Origin: Psychrobacter coccoides
Lineage (GTDB): Bacteria; Pseudomonadota; Gammaproteobacteria; Pseudomonadales; Moraxellaceae
NCBI RefSeq assembly: GCF_017498085.1
Contig: NZ_JAGBKM010000001.1
Location: 62,001-126,000 of the forward strand
DNA: 64,000 bases
Reading direction: 5' to 3'
The notes beneath the pieces are model-generated. The model made no database searches, had not been told where the DNA came from, and saw nothing but the letters and a program-made list of their open reading frames with translations. A program made the translations under genes and the position numbers. Each line of letters opens with the position of its first letter. Position 1 is the first letter of the stretch. Shown piece by piece: positions 18,501-26,806 of this stretch.

Positions 18501-20870
18501 TTGCGTACGATAATCGATGGCTTGCAGACTATCAGGGGTGATGACTTCTATGCTTTGCTCGGAGATGACTTGGCCATTGATATCCGTTGCGACCCCTTGT
18601 AGTGTATTGCGACCACGCTGGAGATCTACCGCATAGTAGTCAAAGGCGGTGACGTTTTGCTTTTTTTGCTCGGCGGTCTTACCGATTTGCTGCTCTGATA
18701 CCGCTTTGCCATTGGCATATAAGGTAAACTGAGAGCCGAGTGGTGCTTGTACTTGTACCAGTTGCTTATATGAAGCCAACTGCTGCCCTGAACTTAGGTT
18801 AATAAAGCTCACATCGTTGTTTGGTACTTCTTTGAGGAACTCTTCTAGCAGCTCAGCTTTTGGTTGCTGGATGGTGTTGACCGTCATATTGATGCGATCA
18901 GCATTTGGCTCGACCATGTCTGCAACTATCGCTGAGTCACAGGTGATACCTTGGTCTAAGTCATCATTGGACTTACAGCCACTGGCATCGATATTGTCAT
19001 TATCATTTTGATTATAGATAGGCTCTAGATCAAGTTTAGTCTTGATGGCTTGCTCGAGTGTATCATTTTTGGCATTAATGCTTTCGCTACGTTTGATCAG
19101 CTCAGCATTGAGACGTTCGGTGCTGTCTGCCATACCACCGACGATGGCGAAGTCGGCACGATGTAGCTCGCCGTATTTGAGATCGACAAAGCGGCTACCG
19201 GCATCGCCAGCATTGCGGTTGCTTTGGATGACAAGCTCAGTATCTCTAGGTAGAGTGGTGGGGTCTGCTTTTAGGACGTGGGTCTTGGCACTAACACCAT
19301 ATAGGTTGTATTTACCTTCAGGATCGGTCACGACAAAGTTGCCGTCCTCCATATAGATACGTACGCCTGCGACACCAAGCTCGCCATCTTCTTTTTGTTG
19401 AATGCCATCACGGTTGATGTCGTGATAGACCTTACCGATGATGATACCATCAGTATTCATCACCCCGCGGTTGACCTCAATCGGCCACTGCGCCTCTCTA
19501 GAAGTGATGATTGTGCCACCAGTTTCAGAGTTACGACCTTGGGCGATAGCACGGTTGATACCGTCGCCACCAAGTGCTGATGAGCCAATCAAAACGCGGT
19601 AAGTAATTTTCTTGGCTTTATCTTTACCAGTTTCAATGTTACCTAAACTTAAAACCTGATATTTACCAACTGCTTCGAAGTCATCCGCTTTTGTATTATT
19701 AATACGCATGGTGCCTGGCACATAGTCAAAGCCACGTGGCAGAGCATCTTTTAAGTCGACATTATAAGCAGTCGTTTCACCACTGTTCTCGATTTTAATG
19801 GTGTAATTGACATAATCGCCAAGCTCGGCAGTCCTGACATCAGCTTCTTTTTCTATTTTGAGGTTGGGCAGCACATCGATGATGGTGGTATTACTACTGA
19901 TATTGGTGGTGATGTCTTGGCGATTGCCATCTCTATCAATATAAGCGTCTAAAGTAGCTACTAACTTGTCACCTTTCAGCGTCTGAATGATGTCGTCATT
20001 GATTGCATTGGCATTGTTTTGCGTAGGTACATTTAAGCGATATTTACCCGTACTGTTACCCGTCTCGATGGCCTTTAACGAGTAACTATCACCCGTTTTT
20101 GGTGAGGTAATGGTTATCCATACTTGATCTTGCTTATAAGGATCAACGTTGCCTTGTGCATAACTGGCTTCGACATAGACGTCTTTGCCAATTTGCGATG
20201 AGGATTGATCACTGTCAAAGGATTTGTTTTTAAAACCGATACCTGGCTTGACAATGACTAAGCTATCCGTTTCTATGACTGCCTTTACCGACGGGTCTTC
20301 GACGACCGTTGCACCAAGCTGAATATCGATCAAGTCGCCGTCAGTTGCATCAGCGGCAGTTAGTGCTTCAACGATAAGCTGAATGCTTTCGCCTTGTCCT
20401 AGCCTAATTTGAGCAGTTAAGTTATCAAGCAATAGCTGCTTATCGTCATCATCGACGATGCCGTTGTTATTTAAGTCCTGATAGAGTCTTATGTTTGATA
20501 ACGTATCAGGTACTGTCAGCCTTAGATCGACAGTCTGAACATTATAACTGTTGCTTGTGAGTACATTTACCCAGCTAGCAGTGTTGCCTGGCGCTACAGT
20601 TTGTCGTGGTGACTTGCTTAAGTTGATACCATACTCTGATAGAACAGAGGCTTTGACTCGTACTCTATTTGATTCAGACTTTAGGGTGTTATCCGTTTGG
20701 TTATTGACGATGTAACTGGCATTAGCAATATTGTCGATGATGCTGAGCACATCGGAGGTAGCTGCCGCTGCGGAATTTGATTGCATAATCAGTATGGCTG
20801 CAGTTAGTGCAGACAATTTGACTACTTTAGTCGATAGACGAGTAGACTGAGCGATACAGTGAAGTGTCAT
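15576..20870 (-). CDS. Giant DUF11 surface protein with C-terminal outer-membrane beta-barrel
   Basis: A protein of 1764 residues with a signal peptide ending SAAAA near residue 37. The N-terminal region (to about 330) starts with IIDNIANASY, a motif shared with the 706-residue neighbour. A DUF11 domain follows (about 333-465: LKIEKEADVRTAELGDYVNY), then an SdrD-B/CNA-B-like fold (about 473-560: GKVYHDINRDGIQQKEDGE). After Ig-like sections (about 730-900), residues from about 1000 onward are alternating polar and aromatic beta-strands with tight turns, ending GAYFRLRFKFDEDLF. That is typical of an outer-membrane barrel, though about 20 charged residues follow. It would anchor in the outer membrane with the N-terminal part on one face of it. 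It is the last gene of the four-gene cluster. Function is unknown. Confidence 0.82.
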   Translation of the reverse strand: MTLHCIAQSTRLSTKVVKLSALTAAILIMQSNSAAAATSDVLSIIDNIANASYIVNNQTDNTLKSESNRVRVKASVLSEYGINLSKSPRQTVAPGNTASWVNVLTSNSYNVQTVDLRLTVPDTLSNIRLYQDLNNNGIVDDDDKQLLLDNLTAQIRLGQGESIQLIVEALTAADATDGDLIDIQLGATVVEDPSVKAVIETDSLVIVKPGIGFKNKSFDSDQSSSQIGKDVYVEASYAQGNVDPYKQDQVWITITSPKTGDSYSLKAIETGNSTGKYRLNVPTQNNANAINDDIIQTLKGDKLVATLDAYIDRDGNRQDITTNISSNTTIIDVLPNLKIEKEADVRTAELGDYVNYTIKIENSGETTAYNVDLKDALPRGFDYVPGTMRINNTKADDFEAVGKYQVLSLGNIETGKDKAKKITYRVLIGSSALGGDGINRAIAQGRNSETGGTIITSREAQWPIEVNRGVMNTDGIIIGKVYHDINRDGIQQKEDGELGVAGVRIYMEDGNFVVTDPEGKYNLYGVSAKTHVLKADPTTLPRDTELVIQSNRNAGDAGSRFVDLKYGELHRADFAIVGGMADSTERLNAELIKRSESINAKNDTLEQAIKTKLDLEPIYNQNDNDNIDASGCKSNDDLDQGITCDSAIVADMVEPNADRINMTVNTIQQPKAELLEEFLKEVPNNDVSFINLSSGQQLASYKQLVQVQAPLGSQFTLYANGKAVSEQQIGKTAEQKKQNVTAFDYYAVDLQRGRNTLQGVATDINGQVISEQSIEVITPDSLQAIDYRTQTQLIQADGISEYQVVISLKDRDNRPYVASTPITIDTNIGRINLKDSNKDQAGTQVTVSGGELLIPVIAPSAPGKGELVIDTGSTKQIIPLQFTAKLRPVIAVGIVEGAISLKDFDGGSITDAQGAFEKELHEFSGNDDYSATGRAAMFLKGKVRGDYLLTLAYDSDKKGERLFRDIEPGEYYPVYGDSSAKGFDAQSTSKLYVRLDKGRSFAMYGDLKTDVTDDEGIKLGQYNRTLTGVKAQYEDDNTRITAFAAETSSSQRVNETRGLGISGPYPLAENFDAVLENSETIEVITRDANNPGLIVRRETLTRFADYEIDPISRSLYLTSPIASQDFDGNPIYLRVTVEVDEGGENYWVGGVAAKQQLTNKVSVGGSYINSDDPLNKEELASINSVIKFNDKLKLVAEYAKSKAENPNYDPSNQINAKELLDGDDTDGDALRIELNYDDNKRTRAKAYYNDADKGFVTGASPLTAGRTESGLEVTHALESKRTAFKLESVRSKDHTTEASIEGVQASVEQRLSTNIVGEIGVRYYKQDATAASRNIQGATDVKDLTDDTIFNDSITNQSALNSVSDAAEDIEGTTARARITAHLPKLNNALVFAEYEQDLEHSNRNATSIGGETPIGNLGRLYARHDLINSLSGSYGLDDTDERQRTVVGFDATYMKDGKVYSEYRMRDAISAREAEAAIGLKNKWYVQEGLTLNTLFERVESLEGEEDSTATAAGFGIEYLAQENYKASGRLEKRWGNTSDTLLGSAGIAYRYTDDITLLAKDIYSRVDYDDGHRTINRFQLGAAYRDYDSNQLDMLAKLEYRLDDNNTGDDPYQKDTVIWSWSGNYHPTRPLTISGHYAGKYTKYDADGIASDNTAHAAYARGLYDISERWDIGLQAGTYWNDQADDMSYMLGAEVGYSPMTNLWLSLGYNFMGFEDEDIAYEDTTQQGAYFRLRFKFDEDLFKRKDPRKNQRLDIDSIVNPK

Positions 20871-20906
20871 ATTACGTGATTATCCAATCAAATCCAAAAC
20901 ATAGAG

Positions 20907-20980
20907 ACTGTCCTTACTTTTAGTGAAATCTAAGTAAGGACAGTTTTGTGCGTTATCTATAATTTTAATTACAGATAACG
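20907..20980. repeat. Two consecutive strong hairpins between DUF11 genes
   Basis: Hairpin 1 is a perfect 13-bp stem, ACTGTCCTTACTT (20907-20919) with AAGTAAGGACAGT (20932-20944). Hairpin 2 is a near-perfect palindrome at 20951-20980 starting CGTTATCT and ending AGATAACG. Neither has a T run of terminator type on the minus strand, so in the transcript of this cluster they more likely set mRNA stability or processing between the 706- and 1764-residue genes. Confidence 0.75.
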
Positions 20981-21009
20981 TGATATAACGATAAATGGCC
21001 TATGGGAGA

Positions 21010-23130
21010 CTACAGGCTGCCATCTGCACCGGTAGGATTGATTTGTACAGCAAATACCATCGCTGCATATTTCTGCGGTGCTAAGCTGGTTACCGTACCA
21101 CTAATAGCAGTAGAATCAGCTGTTGCTCCATGAGCATTGTCTGCGGGCAATGCATTTGCATCAGCGACATTGGCGAGCTTGACAGTATAAGCAGGAGTAG
21201 TGGTTGACGTGAGCACTTGCGCTTTGTTATTAAAGCGATCTGTCGTATCCGTTATGACAACATCATCGAAAGTAAATCGTGCATCTGCCGCTGAGAATTG
21301 ATTAAATGCCGTAATCTTATAGACGATACAATCACCAGGTTCGGCGGCGACATCATCTTGTGTAAATGTGAGGGTAGCGCCAGCGGCACAAGCTTTATTT
21401 AACGCTTGTTTTTTATCAAGCTTCAGACCTTTTACTTGCGTTTTGTTTTTGACCAGACGCTCACCTGTGGTTGGTACATCATTGCCGCCCAATACCATGG
21501 CCACGGTGATATCTTCCGTGGTACCCAAGACCGCATCGTTAGACTCTACTAGGTAGTTAACCGTAACCGTAGAGCCTGGCGCCATACCAGTCCAAGGTGG
21601 CGCGCCATCTTTAGGTACAGCATTGGTCAGGTCATTATCACCATTAATATCCCGTAAGATGGTGTAAGTGACGTTAGGAGTCGCTGGATTATTATCAGCA
21701 TCATATACCAGTTCAACGGAACCTGTGACTACAGTAACTTTGTTATTGGCGTCTGGAGCAATCGTGAATTTCACTTCATCTGCTTCATCACCTTCTACTT
21801 CTTGCCCAGTGTTTTGAATGACAACAGAATGAGTGACTAAAGTAGTGTCTCCAGTATTGGTAGGGATTTCTTTGGTAGTTGGGTTGATAAGACTGATGGC
21901 ACGCTGGTTGGCAACCAAAGGCGCTGCAGAGTCGCTACCAGTAGCTGTACTAACGGTGCCATCTGTGACCTCACTATCATCACTGGCTGGATAAAACTCA
22001 TCAGTGTTTTGCTGAGGATCAGTACTGTCCGTACTGTCATACATGACTACGTTTTCACCAAGGTTTAAGGTGACAGAAGCGTGGTTAATGGTGTTTTTGG
22101 GTTCTGCAAGTGGTTCGTCTTTATCCTTTTGCACATCAAAGGTAATGGTTGCTGTTTCACCAGGTGCTAAATTCAATAAAGTCACTCTGATACTATCATT
22201 CGCCGTACTGCTGCCTTCGCCTTCAATGCCCGGTACGATAGTGGCATTATTGCTAACACTTAGGTTTGGTTGATCCGCTAGACGTAGGCCTTCTGGTAGA
22301 CCATTAAAAACAGTAATATTGTTCGCATTCACTGCATAGTCAGCGCTATCATCGTTCTTAACTGTTACGGTATAGGTGACCTTGGAGCTTGGATCATTTA
22401 AGTTTAGGGTGCTACTTGCCTTACTGGTGATCTTAAATACAGGTAGTTTGGTTTGACTGTTATTGATATTAGTGAGCGGTGTTGCGTCAGCGTTATTAGC
22501 AGTATCTGTAAAGAAGGCGCTTGAAGCTGATAGGGTTAGGTTTTGAGAGTTACCACCAACGTTCCCAGTTGTTTTTGCAGCGATTGAAATCTCAGCACGC
22601 TCATTAGGCTGTAGGATGATGTCAGTATTTTTGAACTCAGTGCCAGTCACGGTAGTCGTGCTTATATCTGTACCTTCTGCATTATAGATGGTATAGGTAA
22701 CATTGGTAGCATCTAGATCATAAGCGCTTGTTGGGTCTTGACCAAACTCTGTACCTGGAATTGTACCGCCCTGAGCCAAGTCAAGCGTATAAGTATCTTT
22801 TACGTTACCTGAGTTGGTTAAAGTATGGTTAAAGGTTACTCGGCCTTTAGGCGTGACAGTCAAGTTACGGTTATAGTCATCGGCAGCATTATCGTCGTCG
22901 TTTTTAGCGGTTAAACTAAAAGCGGCACTTTGAGTGATATTGACGGTTACTGGATTGGACTCAACAGGCGTTTGTTCGACATTGCCGATTTTATAGGTAG
23001 CACTGGCTATGTTTTCGATGGTAGGCGCTGACTCAGCTACGACTTCTGCTGCATTTGCAATATTGTTAATACCAAAGGCTGCGGCGATGCTGACTGTTAA
23101 TACTGAGTACTTAAAGGTACCGGATTTCAT
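21010..23130 (-). CDS. Secreted DUF11-repeat protein
   Basis: A secreted protein of 706 residues. The ATG at 23130 is chosen because CAGGAGA lies 8 bases upstream and it begins a good signal peptide (MKSGTFKYSVLTVSIAAAFG, then INNIANA); an in-frame TTG at 23172 is ignored. The mature N-terminus has IENIASATY, the same motif as the 1764-residue protein. The rest is a series of DUF11-like beta-sandwich units, recognisable by GRVTFNHTLTNSGNVKDTY, SKVTYTVTVKNDDSADYAVN and GDCIVYKITAFNQFSAADAR. No membrane anchor or barrel is visible, so it is either released or held by partners. Two Cys are near the C-terminal unit. Function is unknown. Confidence 0.8.
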   Translation of the reverse strand: MKSGTFKYSVLTVSIAAAFGINNIANAAEVVAESAPTIENIASATYKIGNVEQTPVESNPVTVNITQSAAFSLTAKNDDDNAADDYNRNLTVTPKGRVTFNHTLTNSGNVKDTYTLDLAQGGTIPGTEFGQDPTSAYDLDATNVTYTIYNAEGTDISTTTVTGTEFKNTDIILQPNERAEISIAAKTTGNVGGNSQNLTLSASSAFFTDTANNADATPLTNINNSQTKLPVFKITSKASSTLNLNDPSSKVTYTVTVKNDDSADYAVNANNITVFNGLPEGLRLADQPNLSVSNNATIVPGIEGEGSSTANDSIRVTLLNLAPGETATITFDVQKDKDEPLAEPKNTINHASVTLNLGENVVMYDSTDSTDPQQNTDEFYPASDDSEVTDGTVSTATGSDSAAPLVANQRAISLINPTTKEIPTNTGDTTLVTHSVVIQNTGQEVEGDEADEVKFTIAPDANNKVTVVTGSVELVYDADNNPATPNVTYTILRDINGDNDLTNAVPKDGAPPWTGMAPGSTVTVNYLVESNDAVLGTTEDITVAMVLGGNDVPTTGERLVKNKTQVKGLKLDKKQALNKACAAGATLTFTQDDVAAEPGDCIVYKITAFNQFSAADARFTFDDVVITDTTDRFNNKAQVLTSTTTPAYTVKLANVADANALPADNAHGATADSTAISGTVTSLAPQKYAAMVFAVQINPTGADGSL

Positions 23131-23177
23131 CCAGAGATTCTCCTGATTAAAAAAACGAAAGACAAAGGTCAAAGGAG

Positions 23178-23642
23178 TTAGTTAACGATGGTATTAAGTG
23201 ATACGTCTGCTGATTTTTTCGCAGGAAGTAATTTGATATTCCAGCGAAGTGCTTTGTATTCAGATAATGGGACTTTGACAAATTTGCCGTCTATTTTGCG
23301 CATAAGTGGCATCTCAGCATAATTCTTGCCATCGATACTTGCTTGTGCACTGCTTGGTTGAGCCTCACCGGTAAATGTCATACTGGCAGGTATAGGGAGG
23401 GTCACAGTAACGTCGCTGATAGGTTGATCAATGACATTGGTGTATGTAGCACGGTACTGTACGGTTTCACCCTTCTGAGCATTTGATGCTGAGATATAGC
23501 TAATTTCGCCATCCGCAGATTTTACAATTTTGTTAGCCTGTAGCTCCATCTTGAGCGCATCTGCTGCATAGGATATGTTGATCAAGCATGCAGATGCTGT
23601 CGCTGCGATCAGAGCCTGGCGTAAAAATTGAAAAGGTTTCAT
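23178..23642 (-). CDS. Small secreted single-domain DUF11-like protein
   Basis: A protein of 154 residues. The ATG at 23642 follows GAGGAA at 6 bases; a longer in-frame start at 23678 has no such site. The signal peptide is MKPFQFLRQALIAATASACL followed by INISYAADA. The mature chain (about 125 residues) is one beta-sandwich unit with the DUF11 pattern: NAQKGETVQYRATYTNVIDQ, then PISDVTVTLPIPASMTF. It ends soon after the fold, with no anchor. It is 47 bases from the 706-residue gene's start and clearly in the same transcript. A chaperone-like or capping subunit is conceivable for one domain beside two large ones, but that is speculation. Confidence 0.78.
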   Translation of the reverse strand: MKPFQFLRQALIAATASACLINISYAADALKMELQANKIVKSADGEISYISASNAQKGETVQYRATYTNVIDQPISDVTVTLPIPASMTFTGEAQPSSAQASIDGKNYAEMPLMRKIDGKFVKVPLSEYKALRWNIKLLPAKKSADVSLNTIVN

Positions 23643-23804
23643 ATAAAATTCCTCAATTGGGTACTTTTTAATCAGCAATAATCATGCCATTAATAAAAGT
23701 ATAATTTGTAAAAGGTGGGTTTTTGATAAGCGTGCTACGTTAACCCCTTGTTTCTTAAGGCATTGAGTGTCAGTGATCAATAAGACGTTATCATAATGGT
23801 ATTG

Positions 23805-23828
23805 GTCATACACCTTAAAGTGTATGAC
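23805..23828 (-). other. Intercistronic hairpin
   Basis: A 9-bp perfect stem (GTCATACAC with GTGTATGAC, loop of 6) lies 13 bases after the stop of the 696-residue gene. There is no T run on the minus strand, so it is not a standard terminator. It may protect the upstream mRNA or allow partial attenuation before the 154-residue gene. Confidence 0.6.
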
Positions 23829-23840
23829 TGTGAATTGCGT

Positions 23841-25931
23841 TTATGGCGCTGTGTTTTTAGCACCATACTTGGTATTAAAGTATAAAGTTGCTTGGCTTGG
23901 CTCTGTAGAGTCTGTTGGCGTTTTTGATAAGTTAAAGCTCTCAGATATGATGGTTCCGTTTTCACCAATAGGCGCTGAAGTATTGGTGCTTCTAAACACT
24001 GACGAAGGGTTTCCTAACGGTTTTGGTAAATTGAATACAGACTCAACGGGGCTGCGTTGCAAAGAGTCGCTAATTTTGACTTCGTTCAAGTCAACGTGGC
24101 TACGGTTGTAGGCTTCTAACTTATAAGCAATACAATTACCAGGTTCAACATTACTAGCAGGATTACTACTAAAGCCTGTCGTTGGTTGGTTGGTAGTGGC
24201 AATATTCAGATAATTAAGAGTGCTATCACAAGTGTGTATGTATTGGGATTTTTTGAGCACCAATGCAGTATTCGCTGCCTTCACTTCACCGAAATCAAGA
24301 TTACGGGTGACATTACCTGAGCTGTCTTTTTCGGTTTTATAATCATAGACATTAGGGGTTAATGCAGTTTCTTGGGTATTGACCGTTGTGTCTTCGCTAT
24401 ATTCCCAAGCATTCGGCTCTGTCTGTACCAGACATACCTTTGATTTACCAGCTAATGCACTTGGAGTCACGCTGAAGCTATATCTACCTATACTCGCAGC
24501 TACATTTGACACAGGTTGAGGGTTTGGTGAGGTCGATACGATATTGTTGCCATTGCAGTCCGTAAGACGGATTCGTAAGGCGCTGTTAAAGATACCTGAT
24601 TCATTGTTATCAAACACACCATTGTAGTAGTTACTATTACCGGTAAAGGTGGCAGAAATGTCCTGTTTGGTACTGTCGTTGGCCGTGATGCCGCCATTAT
24701 CGTTAAAGACAATACCTGAAAACGTATAAACTAATGGCACAGATGGACTATTGGTAATAGTACAAGTGATTTCATCACCATAAGTGGCGTTAGTAAGCGT
24801 GAATGAGCGAGTTTTAGCAGTGGCATCATAAGTCATCTCTGCAGTAGGCATGACCGTGGTGCTGCCAGTCGTGGCGTTATTACAAATGTAAGCGGCATTA
24901 TAATTAGCAATATCACCGTCATTTTGAGTGTTGATAACACGCTCAGTAATGGTATAAGTATCATTGGCTGTCAGGTCCACAACACCACTATTATCGTTAG
25001 TGACGGTTTGCCCCGTACCTGTAGTAACAAAAGTCTCTATCGCTGCCGCGCCATTGTTGATACTGATTGAAAACTGATCACGGTTGTTATTATTGTCATT
25101 GACACGATTACCATCGAGCTGTTTTTGAACAATGAGCTTGGGAGGCGCCAGACAGAAGTAAAAGTCTGAGTAACCCACAGCGTGTGGACTGTTTCTTTGT
25201 GTATAAACATTGCTATGCTTTAGATTAAGAAGGACATCAGCAATGTTGTAACCCCAAGCTGCATCGATGGTACACTCACCTGCACCACAGTTCTCTCCTT
25301 GACGAGCTCTTACGATGTCTCTAGCACGGTTGGTAACGTGAAAACTAAGATTAAAAGTCAATTGTCCATTATTAGCAGAGACATCAACCTGTTCGATGTA
25401 TGGTACTAGCCTAGAGCTTATAGTAGAGTCTAAGTCTTGTATTTTATAACCGACTTTACTCACTGGACGATTGATGCTGATATCCAAACTATGGTTGGTT
25501 CTGGCAGCAGGGGAGTTGTGAACCAAATTCAGCGCTGATCTAGTAGCGCCATTGATAGATCCATAAAAGGGAGGTGTACCACCATAGTTGTTATTTAAGT
25601 CTAAAAGTAGGGGGAAGTTAATTAAAAAGGTCTTATTACCAGAGGCTTCTACAAACGTAAAAGTTCTGGAAGGGTTGCCATTGGTCCAACTGAAATTCTG
25701 AGAGTTCATAGGACTATATGCTGGCGGGTTTGCGCCAATATAGTACATCTTATGGTTAGCTGGGCAGCTACCTACTGGAGAGGTTGGTGGAGTTGATGGT
25801 AAGAATGGATTGGCATAAGTATGTAGACTGCTGAGGCTTACTCCGATGAGTAAAAAAGTAGATATTGCCAAGCTTAGTGCAGGCGGTATGTCTGTATGTT
25901 TTTTCAGGCCAGTACGGCTGCTGTCATGCAT
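23841..25931 (-). CDS. Secreted DUF11/CNA-B-like surface protein
   Basis: First gene of the DUF11 cluster, 696 residues, with ATG preceded by GAGGA. The signal region is LSLAISTFLLIGVSLSSLHT then YANPF. The N-terminal 200 residues contain HSLDISINRPVSKVGYKIQD, then two Cys pairs. The middle (about 265-400) is a prealbumin- or CNA-B-like unit (PKLIVQKQLDGNRVNDN; ITERVINTQNDGD). Another fold starts TFSGIVFNDNGGITAND, and the C-terminal unit is DUF11-like (VEPGNCIAYKLEAYNRSHVD), closely resembling the last unit of the 706-residue protein (EPGDCIVYKITAFNQ). No sortase motif, barrel or TM anchor is visible. It is probably exported with the three genes downstream. Confidence 0.78.
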   Translation of the reverse strand: MHDSSRTGLKKHTDIPPALSLAISTFLLIGVSLSSLHTYANPFLPSTPPTSPVGSCPANHKMYYIGANPPAYSPMNSQNFSWTNGNPSRTFTFVEASGNKTFLINFPLLLDLNNNYGGTPPFYGSINGATRSALNLVHNSPAARTNHSLDISINRPVSKVGYKIQDLDSTISSRLVPYIEQVDVSANNGQLTFNLSFHVTNRARDIVRARQGENCGAGECTIDAAWGYNIADVLLNLKHSNVYTQRNSPHAVGYSDFYFCLAPPKLIVQKQLDGNRVNDNNNNRDQFSISINNGAAAIETFVTTGTGQTVTNDNSGVVDLTANDTYTITERVINTQNDGDIANYNAAYICNNATTGSTTVMPTAEMTYDATAKTRSFTLTNATYGDEITCTITNSPSVPLVYTFSGIVFNDNGGITANDSTKQDISATFTGNSNYYNGVFDNNESGIFNSALRIRLTDCNGNNIVSTSPNPQPVSNVAASIGRYSFSVTPSALAGKSKVCLVQTEPNAWEYSEDTTVNTQETALTPNVYDYKTEKDSSGNVTRNLDFGEVKAANTALVLKKSQYIHTCDSTLNYLNIATTNQPTTGFSSNPASNVEPGNCIAYKLEAYNRSHVDLNEVKISDSLQRSPVESVFNLPKPLGNPSSVFRSTNTSAPIGENGTIISESFNLSKTPTDSTEPSQATLYFNTKYGAKNTAP

Positions 25932-26806
25932 CTTTTGTCCTCGAAGCTAAATATATACCGAGTCGAAAAGTAGGGTTGTTTATATTAAACCTGCATAGCC
26001 TACTGGTTGTAGTGTATGCACCTTCTTACTACTCATGTTTTAACATTGGAATTATTTTAAAGACCACTGTCTTAAGTGATTAAGTTGTTTATATGATAGA
26101 TAGCCATTAAAAAGAACGAATGATAAAAACCATCTAATTTAGAATGGGTTATGCAAAAAACATGCCAAAAACCAAGCACTGTTATGGAAAGAGATTTTCT
26201 CAGACGGTATTGATAACACCAAGTTTATATTAGCGCAAAAAAAGAAGAGTGGATGCATTTTTTGTCAGCTGTAATAGTGGCATGAGGAATTACAGACAGT
26301 TAAAAATAGTAATTTTTTGTGTGTACTGTGCTTTCTATCTTAGTATTTATAATGAAATGTTAATTGTGATAAATATGAAAGATAAATAAGCGTATGGTGT
26401 CTAGAATAAGATAAATGAGGTTCTGACAGGATTAAGAGGTATTCACAAAGCACCTCAATAATCTACAAATATTTATTATCTTGCTAATCGTTATTTATTT
26501 AAAAAATACTTGTTATGTCGTCATTTCTTTATAGCCATAAACATTTGCGTCGTAAGCGTCTATAATGAATAGACATCATGACGTAATGGTCAAGTATATA
26601 AAAGTGACTGCTTGGTCAAGATGGCTATGGATGTTTATCAATCTCATATCCATGTGCCTGCACAGTAAATTACTATCGATCGAGAGGCAGCAGACAATGA
26701 AATGCTTGAACATGATTCAGACACCAAACAAGTAAACCGTTATCTCTTCAAATTGTTAAATAGACCTGCCAGTTGGTAGGGATGACTGACCTAAAAGGAT
26801 AAAAAA
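25932..26806. promoter_or_regulatory. Long divergent intergenic region between DUF11 cluster and aceE
   Basis: An AT-rich region of 875 bases with no convincing gene. Toward aceE there is a perfect TATAAT at 26561-26566 with no good -35 box, and two direct repeats TGGTCAAG at 26587-26594 and 26613-26620, 26 bases apart, which could be activator or repressor half-sites just downstream of it. An imperfect palindrome CCTGCCAGTTGGTAGG is found in the aceE leader at about 26765-26780. The unusual length suggests that both flanking operons are regulated. Confidence 0.35.
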
